In this document: positions 7,121 through 14,148 of the stretch, piece by piece
Layout of the letters: each line of letters starts with the position of its first letter
Position numbering within the stretch: position 1 is the stretch's first letter
Origin: CAZINM01 sp964540605
GTDB taxonomy: Bacteria > Patescibacteriota > Dojkabacteria > SC72 > JAHDCA01
Length of the DNA stretch: 15,417 bases
Reading direction: 5' to 3'
Assembly: GCA_964540605.1 (NCBI GenBank)
Contig: CAZINM010000024.1
Coordinates: forward strand, 1 to 15,417
Translations under genes and position numbers: made by a program
Notes under the pieces: model-generated
What the model saw: only the letters and a program-made list of their open reading frames with translations
What the model was told of the DNA's origin: nothing
Database searches by the model: none

Positions 7121-7513
7121 TTAGTAGCATGAGCAATATGCTCCTACCATAGGAGTTCCACATTCAGGACAGCTGTATTCAGAGCATGGTATAGATGCTT
7201 CATGTAGAAGTTCTGCACCACAGTTTGGACAAACACAAACAGGGTTATATCCAAAACCTTGTCCATTTGGATTACCAAAACCGTATCCGGGGCTAAAACC
7301 TTGACCGCTAAATGGACCAAAACNNNNNNNNNNNNNNNNNNNNNNNNNNNNNNNNNNNNNNNNNNNNNNNNNNNNNNNNNNNNNNNNNNNNNNNNNNNNN
7401 NNNNNNNNNNNNNNNNNNNNNNNACCAAAACCTCTTCCACCATATGCACCAAAACCATGTCTCATACCACGACCTCCTAGACCATATCTAGGTCTTCTCG
7501 TTCCATTGAACAT
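7121..7513 (-). CDS. Gly-rich protein with C-terminal Cys-rich metal-binding domain (interrupted by gap)
   Basis: The N-terminal part (MFNGTRRPRYGLGGRGMRHG, then GAYGGRGFG) and the part after the gap (FGPFSGQGFSPGYGFGNPNG and on) are Gly/Phe/Arg-rich low complexity. The C-terminus (7121-7240) has eight Cys in the order CVCPNC, IPC, SCPEC, YCSC, a zinc-ribbon-like or other metal-binding arrangement. The 100 N inside the gene are a standard gap of unknown size, so true length and continuity of frame are not known, although both flanks read in the same frame and style. The N-terminal style recalls the small DUF5320-type proteins found next to DUF134, but I cannot confirm that family. The gene has a strong promoter with two operator-like repeats. 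A small metal-binding or metal-sensing role is plausible. Confidence 0.7.
   Translation of the reverse strand: MFNGTRRPRYGLGGRGMRHGFGAYGGRGFGXXXXXXXXXXXXXXXXXXXXXXXXXXXXXXXXXXFGPFSGQGFSPGYGFGNPNGQGFGYNPVCVCPNCGAELLHEASIPCSEYSCPECGTPMVGAYCSCY
7324..7423. other. Assembly gap (100 N)
   Basis: Exactly 100 undetermined bases lie inside the Gly-rich coding sequence. The length is a common scaffolding placeholder. The flanks repeat CCAAAACC-like units (GGTTTTGG coding for Gly-Phe-Gly), which explains why assembly failed here. Confidence 0.99.
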
Positions 7514-7537
7514 ATTATTTGAAATGATAATTTATAT

Positions 7538-7553
7538 ATGGGTACATACCCAT
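7538..7553. repeat. Operator-like inverted repeat O1
   Basis: ATGGGTACATACCCAT has perfect 7-bp arms (ATGGGTA/TACCCAT) around a two-base centre. It overlaps the end of the -10 box and the predicted transcription start (near 7545) of the Cys-rich gene, a position where a bound repressor would block initiation. The outer bases match a second copy 34 bp away, centre to centre. Confidence 0.75.
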
Positions 7554-7580
7554 TATATACCGGTGGGGTGAGTGGGTCAA
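7552..7580 (-). promoter_or_regulatory. Sigma-70 type promoter of the Gly/Cys-rich gene
   Basis: On the minus strand a -35 TTGACC (7580 to 7575) and a -10 TATAAT (7557 to 7552) are separated by exactly 17 bases. This is the best consensus promoter in the window. The predicted start near 7545 gives a leader of about 32 bases. Both elements overlap inverted repeats, so the promoter is probably repressible. Confidence 0.8.
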
Positions 7581-7587
7581 TACCCAT
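7572..7587. repeat. Operator-like inverted repeat O2
   Basis: GTGGGTCAATACCCAT shares TGGGT-N2-ATACCCAT with O1 and has symmetric TGGGT/ACCCA half-sites. It covers the -35 box (7575-7580) of the same promoter. Two matching sites at the -35 and at the start of transcription indicate cooperative repression. Confidence 0.75.
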
Positions 7588-7612
7588 ATAATTTATACTT
7601 ATCTATAGATGC

Positions 7613-8278
7613 TCAATACTTTTCAGAGATAACCGTTTTACAATCTTTTCTCTTTAATATTGGTATTACTTCTGTAACCATAGATGGATTTCCACAAACA
7701 TATGATGCGTATGATGATAGATCTTTGATCTCCTCTTCTAGATATTGTGTTACCCTCCCTTTATAAACTCCCTGTGTTTTTTCTGATCTTGTTATACATC
7801 TAACCACTTTCATTTGATCTAATTCTTCTCTTGAGAAATATCTATCTAAGAGATCTTCGTTATCATATCTAACTCCATATAACAGCCTAATTTCATTTTC
7901 TCCCTTATTTAGAAGCATTTTAACCATAGGTATGACTGGTGCCAATCCTGTTCCAGTACAAACAAAAATAGATCTTTCAGAATCAGTAAGTAAAAACTTC
8001 CCGAAAGGTCCAATAAATCTTGTTTCATCATTTACATTGATCTGTTGAGTAAATTTTGAACCAGGCCCACTAGGAGTAATATCAATAATGAAAGTGGCAA
8101 TTTTATCTTGATAATCTAATATGGAATATGATCGCCAATTATCATCTCCAACATTTAAATTCAGAAACTCGCCTGGTACAAATTCAAAATCCTCATTCAT
8201 CCAAAATTTTACCTCATAAACTTTTTCACTTAGAGAGTTTTTTTCAATTAACTTCGCTGAACCTTTCACATATTTCAT
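7613..8278 (-). CDS. Ferredoxin-NADP reductase-like FAD/NAD(P)H oxidoreductase
   Basis: This 221-residue protein is a stand-alone FNR-fold reductase without an iron-sulfur domain. The FAD domain (about 1-97) shows RSYS at 49-52, the flavin-binding RxYS motif, then GPGS at 71-74 and GPFGKF at 90-95. The NAD(P) domain (about 100-221) shows TGTGLAP at 108-114, YGVR at 134-137 and CGNPSM at 195-200. The C-terminus is an aromatic Tyr, where FNR-type enzymes stack on the flavin. It moves electrons between NAD(P)H and an acceptor such as ferredoxin, flavodoxin or a small redox protein; the acceptor here is unknown. Its stop lies just beyond the promoter of the Cys-rich gene, so readthrough would link the two. 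A 7-1-7 palindrome lies in its own promoter region. Confidence 0.88.
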   Translation of the reverse strand: MKYVKGSAKLIEKNSLSEKVYEVKFWMNEDFEFVPGEFLNLNVGDDNWRSYSILDYQDKIATFIIDITPSGPGSKFTQQINVNDETRFIGPFGKFLLTDSERSIFVCTGTGLAPVIPMVKMLLNKGENEIRLLYGVRYDNEDLLDRYFSREELDQMKVVRCITRSEKTQGVYKGRVTQYLEEEIKDLSSYASYVCGNPSMVTEVIPILKRKDCKTVISEKY

Positions 8279-8306
8279 AAAAATAAGCCTAATAAATGTT
8301 ATTGCC

Positions 8307-8321
8307 TATTCTATTAGAATA
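8307..8321. repeat. 7-1-7 inverted repeat in the FNR-like gene promoter
   Basis: TATTCTATTAGAATA consists of perfect 7-bp arms around one base, the spacing typical of Fur/PerR-family boxes, although the half-site does not match a known consensus closely. It covers the proposed -10 of the FNR-like gene and begins 29 bases upstream of its ATG. It also lies three bases beyond the ABC-F stop codon, but has no T-run and is too AT-rich to be a good terminator. Confidence 0.5.
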
Positions 8322-8336
8322 TTTCAGTTATTTGAA
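8308..8336 (-). promoter_or_regulatory. Possible promoter of the FNR-like gene
   Basis: The minus strand has TTCAAA (8336 to 8331) and TAGAAT (8313 to 8308) with a 17-base spacer. The predicted start is near 8301, with a leader of about 22 bases. Each hexamer departs from consensus, so this is tentative; correct spacing and overlap with the palindrome support it. Confidence 0.4.
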
Positions 8337-9811
8337 CTGTAGGTTTCAACAAGTGACCCATCTTGAATTGTAAAAGCTCTGTTCGGTCCAATCTGTTCAA
8401 CGAAATATCTATCATGGGAGATAAATAATACTGCACCCTTGTAATCTCTGATCGCAGTTTCAATTAACTCCTTGGTGTGGATATCAAGATGGTTAGTTGG
8501 CTCATCTAAGATCATCATGTCATATTCTTGTTGGGCGAATATAGCAAAAGATAATCTTGCACGCTGGCCTGGACTTAACTCTCCAATTTTATTATTTCTA
8601 AACGATTTATCAAATAAGAATTTGTCTAATGCACCAAAAGATCTTTCATAAGATACCCCTGATGCCTCCATAAAAAATTCAGCAACCCTGGCATCTTTAT
8701 CTAGATGTGTTTGATTTTGAGAAAAATAAGAAAACTTTATTTGGTCACCCCACTCGATCAACCCTTCTCGAGGTATTAATTCACCAGTCAGTAACTTAAT
8801 TAAAGTGGTTTTTCCACTACCATTGGCACCATAAAGCCAAATTTTATCCTGTCCCCAAATCTTAAAACTTGTATTAGTTATAATATCTTCCTCTCCATAT
8901 CCAAAATAGACATCTTTGACATTCAATAGCCGTTTCTTAGCATGGACCTCACCAGACAATTTAATTGATTTAATTTGATGAGCATCATATTCAAATATTT
9001 CATGTCTGAGTACTTCCCTCTCTAGTCTTTTTTTGGCAGCACGAATTGCTCTACTTTTCGCCTTTCCACTTGCTATTTTCCTTGAGTTTTCAATTAATCT
9101 TTCTAATTGATCTCTCTTTATCTCTTGAAGATGTAGCCTTTTCTCCCTATCTTTTATCCACCTACCCTTACCTTCAAGGTAATCATCATAATTCCCTTCA
9201 AATATATTTAGTTTCTGCTCGTCAAGCTCAAAAATTTTGCTCACTGTATTGTTAAGAAAACTTCTATCATGGGAAATAATAATGCAAATACCTTTGTAAT
9301 TATGAATAAACTTCTCAAACCACAGGATCCCATCGATATCTAAATGATTTGTTGGCTCATCTAGTAACAAGATCGGAAATTTTGTAACTGTTGGGGAAAC
9401 TTTATCTATAAGCATACTAATTAGATACAGCTTAAGTTTCTGACCCTCACTTATTTGTTCGACGGTTTTGTAATGATCAATATCTGATAAACCGAAAATG
9501 CTAAGCCAATAGTCAACAATATACATCTCTGAATATATGTCATTGATCAATGATTCAAGAAATTCGCCTACAAACATATTTGAAGGTAAATTGATCTCTT
9601 GGGGGAGATATCGAATTGTTTCGTTATCTAAAATAATATCTCCAGAATCAGCTTCTTCTGATCCTGCTAAGATCTTAAAAAGTGTCGTCTTTCCACTCCC
9701 ATTGAATCCTACCAAACCGATCTTCTCTCGGTTTCCTAGCATAAAAGATATACCCTCAAAAAGAGTTCCTACTCCAATATAAGATTTTGTTAGTTCATTA
9801 ACTCTTAACAT
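8324..9811 (-). CDS. ABC-F family ATPase (duplicated ABC domains, no membrane part)
   Basis: The 495-residue protein has two ABC nucleotide-binding domains joined by a basic, helical linker (about 215-285). Domain 1 has Walker A GFNGSGKT (35-42), signature ISEGQ (120-124), Walker B with LLLDEPTNHLD (148-158) and the SHDRSF switch (180-185). Domain 2 has GANGSGKT (328-335), LSPGQ (412-416), MILDEPTNHLD (433-443) and SHDRYF (465-470). All catalytic residues are present, including both EQ-type glutamates. ABC-F proteins act on the ribosome, either as translation factors or as antibiotic-protection factors. The protein is at the short end of the family, consistent with a reduced genome. Subfamily cannot be assigned by eye. 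It is divergent from the DUF1295 gene. Confidence 0.93.
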   Translation of the reverse strand: MLRVNELTKSYIGVGTLFEGISFMLGNREKIGLVGFNGSGKTTLFKILAGSEEADSGDIILDNETIRYLPQEINLPSNMFVGEFLESLINDIYSEMYIVDYWLSIFGLSDIDHYKTVEQISEGQKLKLYLISMLIDKVSPTVTKFPILLLDEPTNHLDIDGILWFEKFIHNYKGICIIISHDRSFLNNTVSKIFELDEQKLNIFEGNYDDYLEGKGRWIKDREKRLHLQEIKRDQLERLIENSRKIASGKAKSRAIRAAKKRLEREVLRHEIFEYDAHQIKSIKLSGEVHAKKRLLNVKDVYFGYGEEDIITNTSFKIWGQDKIWLYGANGSGKTTLIKLLTGELIPREGLIEWGDQIKFSYFSQNQTHLDKDARVAEFFMEASGVSYERSFGALDKFLFDKSFRNNKIGELSPGQRARLSFAIFAQQEYDMMILDEPTNHLDIHTKELIETAIRDYKGAVLFISHDRYFVEQIGPNRAFTIQDGSLVETYSSNN

Positions 9812-9826
9812 TAGAACATAGTAATA

Positions 9827-9837
9827 ACTATACTATA
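9827..9837 (-). promoter_or_regulatory. Overlapping -10 boxes (TATAGTATAGT) for the ABC-F gene
   Basis: On the minus strand two TATAGT hexamers share one base. The nearer ends 15 bases before the ATG at 9811, predicting a leader of about eight bases without a Shine-Dalgarno site. No -35 match is seen at 17 bases. Confidence 0.45.
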
Positions 9838-9948
9838 ATTTTACTCACTATCTACCGCGCCATATTAACATTTTTTTATTAAACCTACATTATTTCTTAA
9901 TGAATGATAAAATTTAAACGAATTTAATAAATTTATTCAAAATGAATA

Positions 9949-10728
9949 ATGGAGGCGTTTGTATTAAGCTTACTCGTTTCAGTACTATTACAATTCATTT
10001 TTGGATCTTTAGCGATCCTTCAAAAAACTGATAAGTATACTGATCTAACCTATTCGATCAACTTCATTATTCTTGCTATTATCAACTTTTTTTTGAGCAA
10101 TGCCTTACCATTACCCATTTTGTTAATAAATAGTTTTGTTATCCTTTGGGGCTTACGACTCGGAACATATTTATTCATAAGAATATCTAAGATCAAAAAA
10201 GATGATCGTTTTGATCAAATTAGAACAAATCCTCTGAGATTTTTAATGTTTTGGGTTTTTCAAGCGATATCAGTCCCTGTAATAATGCTACCAGTAACCC
10301 TATCTTCTGCATCAACTACACAGAAAACTTCTTTGGATAATTTACAGTATTTGTTTTCATTCTTGTGGATTGCTGGATTCTTAATACAGACAGTAGCAGA
10401 TGCTCAAAAATACCAATTTAAGAATGATCCAGAGAACAAAGGCCGTTGGATAATGACTGGTTTATGGAAATATTCTAGACACCCAAACTACTTTGGTGAA
10501 TTACTTATGTGGTGGTCGATATTTTTATTAGCCTTGGAAAGCATACCAAGTTCACAACTATTTTTAGCTATTCTTGGTCCAATTCATATTTCTGTCCTGA
10601 TACTCTTTATTACAGGTATTCCTACTCTTGAAAAAAGATATGATGAGATATACGGAACTAATAAAGAATTTCAAAATTATAAAAGAAGAACGAGCTTACT
10701 AATACCTCTTCCAGCATTAAGCAAATAG
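9949..10728 (+). CDS. DUF1295 (steroid 5-alpha-reductase-like) membrane protein
   Basis: The 259-residue protein has about six to seven hydrophobic helices. The C-terminal half carries the DUF1295/isoprenylcysteine methyltransferase-like motif: ADAQKYQFK (150-158), then GRWIMTGLWKYSRHPNYFGE (165-184) and the closing EKRY...NYKRRTS (228-249). In related enzymes this Arg-His-Pro-Asn-Tyr region binds NADPH or a methyl donor; the substrate of DUF1295 proteins is not established. An out-of-frame ATG at 9942 precedes the chosen start. No Shine-Dalgarno site is seen. The 137-base divergent gap to the ABC-F gene is very AT-rich and has no clear plus-strand promoter, though a 12-base AT palindrome lies at 9926-9937. 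Confidence 0.88.
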   Translation: MEAFVLSLLVSVLLQFIFGSLAILQKTDKYTDLTYSINFIILAIINFFLSNALPLPILLINSFVILWGLRLGTYLFIRISKIKKDDRFDQIRTNPLRFLMFWVFQAISVPVIMLPVTLSSASTTQKTSLDNLQYLFSFLWIAGFLIQTVADAQKYQFKNDPENKGRWIMTGLWKYSRHPNYFGELLMWWSIFLLALESIPSSQLFLAILGPIHISVLILFITGIPTLEKRYDEIYGTNKEFQNYKRRTSLLIPLPALSK

Positions 10729-10771
10729 ATACGATCTTTGTGTAGATAAGTGTGTTGAATGGTATTATAAA

Positions 10772-10789
10772 TTAGAAAATAATTTCTAA
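10772..10789. repeat. Inverted repeat just upstream of the aminotransferase gene
   Basis: TTAGAAAATAATTTCTAA has perfect 7-bp arms around ATAA. It ends four bases before the ATG at 10793 and follows a possible -10 (TATTAT, 10763-10768). It could be an operator or a weak leader hairpin; AT-rich composition makes chance possible. Confidence 0.4.
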
Positions 10790-10792
10790 CCT

Positions 10793-12006
10793 ATGATCAG
10801 ATAGAAACCAAAGAATACTTAAAATATCTTCTTCCAACCTCAAATAGTAAGAAAGAATTTTCTATCGAGTTAAGATCTTTACTATTCAAATTCCTACCAA
10901 ATTCAGCAGACATTTATCTTACAGAGAACGGAAGAGTTGCTCAGTACCTATTTCTTAAAGCTTTAAACCTACCTAAAGGATCGAAGATCGCTGTTCAAGG
11001 CTTTACCTGCAATGCATCAATAAACCCAATTCTTTGGGCTGGATTAGAACCTAACTACATTGATATTGACCCTATGACTCTAAATATGAGTGTCGATGAT
11101 CTATTAAGAAAGTTAGATCCACAAACAAAAATAGTTATTGTCCAACACACATTCGGAAATCCAGGACCTCTATCTGAGATCGATCAGATCTGCAAAGAGA
11201 GAGGAATCTATCTATTTGAAGATTGTGCTCACAGTCTTGGTGGATCATATTTAGGTCATCCATTAGGATCTATCGGAGATGCATCACTTATTAGTTTTGG
11301 ATTGGAAAAAGTTTTATCGACAAGAGTTGGAGGTGCTTTAGTTCTAAATAATAAATATCTCAAAAATAAGGTGGACAATGAATATTTGCGTCTTAAGAGA
11401 TTCTCTTACTGGGCAACTTTACTTTGGGGTTTAAATCCTATTTTCTGGAGATTCTTAAGAAAAGCAAGAGGGAAACAGAATTCATTCGCAAAACAGCTTA
11501 ATAAGATAGGTCTTTTGAACTTAGGCTTTTATGACGGCGAAATGTACGGAAAGATGCCTGATCAATATCCTCGGAAATTAAGTAATTCACTCGCAGCGAT
11601 AGCTTCATTTGAACTAAAAGGCCTCCAATTAAATCTAAATCACAGATCGAAGATAACCAATACTTACTACAGGGCAACAAGTTCCATACCAAATATTTCA
11701 ACAGTAGTACCACAACACGGAATTATTCCTTCGATCAGATTCCCAATTATTCTAAGAGATAAGCAAACAAGAGATCATGTTCTAAATGCATTAAGAAATG
11801 ACAATATTTATGCTGGAGATTGGTACGACCCTAATATATATCCGAAAGGGACATCTTTAGAAAGTATGAAATATGTAAAAGGAACTTGTCCCCAAGCGGA
11901 AATTATCGCTGAAAGAATAATTAATCTTCCGACAGGTTCAAATATTTCTGAAGAGGAAGCTGAAAGAATTGTTCGTAGATTAAATGAGTTAATTAATCCA
12001 TTATGA
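10793..12006 (+). CDS. DegT/DnrJ/EryC1-type PLP aminotransferase, frameshifted or non-standard start
   Basis: The open frame runs from 10783 to the TGA at 12004-12006, but has no ATG, GTG or TTG before 11074. Homology clearly starts far upstream of 11074: in the frame counted from 10801, TENGRVAQYLFLKAL (41-55) matches the SSGTAAL PLP-phosphate region and VQGFTCNASINPILWAGLEP (65-84) the next strand. The catalytic Lys is in FGLEKVLSTRVGG (K170) and the PLP Asp in FEDCAHSLGG (D141). An ATG at 10793 starts ATG-ATC-AGA-TAG; one missing base before 10801 would join it to the frame and give about 404 residues. So the gene has lost a base or the sequence has an error there, or an unusual start such as ATA at 10801 is used. 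The family transfers amino groups to nucleotide sugars, though some members act on other substrates. It overlaps the FemAB gene by ATGA. Confidence 0.8.
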
Positions 12007-13058
12007 TGACAGTAAAAGAGATCGAAACAAAAGCTATTTGGGATATATATCTTGAAAAATTCCCCAAGAGAACTTTTTTACAAACATGGCAATGGGGAGA
12101 TTTCCAGTTCAAGTCATTAGAGAAGAAAACCTTAAGACTTGGACTTTTCAAAGATGATGTATTGGTTGGCTTAGCACTATGTATAGAAGAACAGAACCGA
12201 TTCGGAAAATTCTTATACTCCCCAAGAGGGCCTCTTTGTAATAAAAAGGATCTAGAAGATTGTCTAAAATGCCTAAAAGAATACACATCTAAAAAAAGAT
12301 ACGCTTTTTTTAGATGTGATCCAGAAATTTTAGCTCAGGATACCCAAACTACAGGAACATTTAAAAGATCTGGGTTTAAGTCTGCCGCCAATTTTGTTCA
12401 AGTACAAAGATGTTGGATCATGGAGCTTGAAGGAATAAAAAATGAGGAAGAGATGTTTACATATGCAAAAAACAATGGGATGTCGACATCTATACCAAGA
12501 CATATTAGGAAATCAGCTAAACAAGGTGTTGCAACTAGAATATCCACGGAGTTGTCGGATATAAATATTTTATTAGATGTATTACACAGTCTAGCCCAAA
12601 GAAAAGGGATCCCACAAAGACCAGATGAATATTACAAGGAGATGTTCAAGTATCTAGCGCCTGACGGTTTCTTGAGATTAATTATTGCTGAATATCGAGG
12701 AGAACCAATATCAACAATTCTATTAGCCACTTACAATGGTGAGGTCGCTACCTTACATGGTGCGACAAAAGAAAATATCTCACCCAATTTATATGTCGCT
12801 AAAAAAATATATTGGGATGCAATTATGTATGCACTTCAAAATGGATACTCAAGATTTAATTATTGGGGTGTATTAAGCAAAGAACAGATGGATGCAGAAC
12901 CAAACCATCCAAGTTTCGGTTATTCCCTATTTAAGCGACGAATGGGAGGGAAAGAGATGTTGCTTATGGATACGCAGGATCTCCCAATCAACTGGTTCGC
13001 TTGGAAAGCAACATACCTATTGGAAAAGTATCGTAAAATGAAATATAAGGTTGATTAA
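12003..13058 (+). CDS. FemAB-family peptidoglycan bridge aminoacyl ligase, copy 1
   Basis: The 351-residue protein is a FemA/FemB/FemX-type ligase, which adds amino acids from aminoacyl-tRNA to the lipid II side chain and builds the peptidoglycan interpeptide bridge in the cytoplasm. It has the two GNAT-like subdomains of the family. Motifs are TFLQTWQWGDFQ (24-35), RFGKFLYSPRGP (66-77), RCDPE (104-108), PRHIRKSAKQGV (165-176), FNYWGV (285-290) and FGYSLFKRRMGG (305-316). There is no long helical tRNA-synthetase-like arm, so it resembles the short FemX type. The start ATGATG overlaps the aminotransferase stop by four bases. It is 40-base-scale similar in motif order to the next gene, so the pair is a tandem duplication. 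A perfect 15-bp inverted repeat lies inside the coding region. Confidence 0.9.
   Translation: MMTVKEIETKAIWDIYLEKFPKRTFLQTWQWGDFQFKSLEKKTLRLGLFKDDVLVGLALCIEEQNRFGKFLYSPRGPLCNKKDLEDCLKCLKEYTSKKRYAFFRCDPEILAQDTQTTGTFKRSGFKSAANFVQVQRCWIMELEGIKNEEEMFTYAKNNGMSTSIPRHIRKSAKQGVATRISTELSDINILLDVLHSLAQRKGIPQRPDEYYKEMFKYLAPDGFLRLIIAEYRGEPISTILLATYNGEVATLHGATKENISPNLYVAKKIYWDAIMYALQNGYSRFNYWGVLSKEQMDAEPNHPSFGYSLFKRRMGGKEMLLMDTQDLPINWFAWKATYLLEKYRKMKYKVD
12284..12318 (+). repeat. Perfect 15-bp inverted repeat inside the first FemAB gene
   Basis: CACATCTAAAAAAAG (12284-12298) and its exact complement CTTTTTTTAGATGTG (12304-12318) are separated by the five-base loop ATACG. The stretch codes for TSKKRYAFFRC, a basic-then-aromatic strand that in protein terms is normal for the family. 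It has no T-run after the stem and so is not a canonical terminator. Confidence 0.85.
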
Positions 13059-13059
13059 A

Positions 13060-14112
13060 ATGCTACAACTAAAAGATATTACAAGTAAAGAAGTTTGGGA
13101 AGATTTTCATTTGAATAGTAATTATGGATCTTTTCTTCAGTCTTGGGATTGGATGGATTTTCAAGAAAGCGTTGGATATAAAGTTCTCAGAAAGGGTATT
13201 TACAAGGAGGATGAATTGTATGGGATCGTTTTCTTGAAAGAGGACTCTTCCCGTTTTGGCAAGATCTTATATGCACCAAGGGGACCAATAATTGACTGGA
13301 ATAATGAGGAACTTGTAGATGAAGTATTGTATTTGCTTAAAAAGAATTTTGAAGGTAAAGGCTATTTTTTAATTAAACTTGATCCAGCAATTAAAAAAGA
13401 TAACAAAGATATAATAGATCTCTTCATAAACAACGGTTACCAAAATGCAGTTATGCCAGCACAAACTGAGAATCCATGGATATTAGAAATTATCGGTGGA
13501 AATGATGAAGAACAGCTCAAATGGATGCGAGAACATGGTAGAAGAAAGAAATTCGGTAATTTCATTAGTAGTGCAAAAAGAGCCGGAGTTCAAATTAAAT
13601 ATGCTCGATCAAAAGAAGAGATCACTCAATTTACAAGGCTTCTCCATGATATGGCGGATAGGAAAGAATTACAGTTTCAGGATGATGATTATTTCATAAA
13701 AATGAAAGAAAAACTTAATGAAAATATGCTAGTTCCGATAGCTTATTTGAATAATGAACCTATTGCTGGAGCCGTAATAATCGTTCACAAAGATGAATCC
13801 TCATATATTTATGGTGCATCTTCGCCAAAAACTGGTCAAACCCATGCAACACATCTACTACATTGGGATGCGATACATAAAGCCAAAGAGATGGGTGTTA
13901 AAAGATACAATTTTTGGGGTGTCCTAACTGATGAAGATTATGTACCTGAGAATCCTGGTTACGGATATAGTAATTTCAAGAGAAGCTTTGGTGGTTATAT
14001 TGAACCGTTAATAAAACCGATGGAGTTTTCTTATAACAAATTATTATATCCGACATATCAGACCTATCAGAAATATTTGAGAAATAAATTGAAAAACAAA
14101 GGGTATTTGTGA
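13060..14112 (+). CDS. FemAB-family peptidoglycan bridge aminoacyl ligase, copy 2
   Basis: The 350-residue protein is a second FemAB ligase, paralogous to its upstream neighbour. It shows SFLQSWDWMDFQ (24-35), RFGKILYAPRGP (65-76), LIKLDPA (104-110), NFISSAKRAGV (167-177), YNFWGV (283-288) and YGYSNFKRSFGG (301-312). Two tandem FemAB enzymes usually add successive residues of one bridge, as FemA and FemB do in staphylococci; the amino acids cannot be read from sequence. The frame could start at a TTG at 13051 that overlaps the previous gene by eight bases, but the ATG at 13060, one base after the TAA, is preferred. A weak AAGG lies eight bases upstream of it, the only Shine-Dalgarno-like hint in this cluster. 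Confidence 0.9.
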   Translation: MLQLKDITSKEVWEDFHLNSNYGSFLQSWDWMDFQESVGYKVLRKGIYKEDELYGIVFLKEDSSRFGKILYAPRGPIIDWNNEELVDEVLYLLKKNFEGKGYFLIKLDPAIKKDNKDIIDLFINNGYQNAVMPAQTENPWILEIIGGNDEEQLKWMREHGRRKKFGNFISSAKRAGVQIKYARSKEEITQFTRLLHDMADRKELQFQDDDYFIKMKEKLNENMLVPIAYLNNEPIAGAVIIVHKDESSYIYGASSPKTGQTHATHLLHWDAIHKAKEMGVKRYNFWGVLTDEDYVPENPGYGYSNFKRSFGGYIEPLIKPMEFSYNKLLYPTYQTYQKYLRNKLKNKGYL

Positions 14113-14126
14113 TGTTTTTGGGTAAA

Positions 14127-14132
14127 TATAAT
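14127..14132 (+). promoter_or_regulatory. -10 box (TATAAT) upstream of rmlC
   Basis: TATAAT ends 16 bases before the ATG of rmlC, predicting a start near 14139 and a leader of about 10 bases without a Shine-Dalgarno site. No -35 is seen at normal spacing. It would let rmlC-rmlD be transcribed apart from the FemAB genes. Confidence 0.5.
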
Positions 14133-14148
14133 TTAATTAATATTTATC

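Noticed and set aside
7572..7766. Short plus-strand reading frame after the operators, with a TATAAT at 7587-7592
   Set aside because: It lies antisense to the 3' end of the FNR-like gene, has no -35 and no recognisable protein pattern.
9926..9937. AATAAATTTATT palindrome in the ABC-F/DUF1295 gap
   Set aside because: Pure A/T palindromes of this size are expected by chance in such AT-rich DNA.
11074..12006. ATG at 11074 as the start of the aminotransferase
   Set aside because: It would delete the PLP-phosphate region and about 90 residues that clearly match the family; the frame is open and homologous upstream.
13496..13699. Plus-strand 67-codon frame inside femAB copy 2
   Set aside because: It is an out-of-frame shadow within a well-supported gene.
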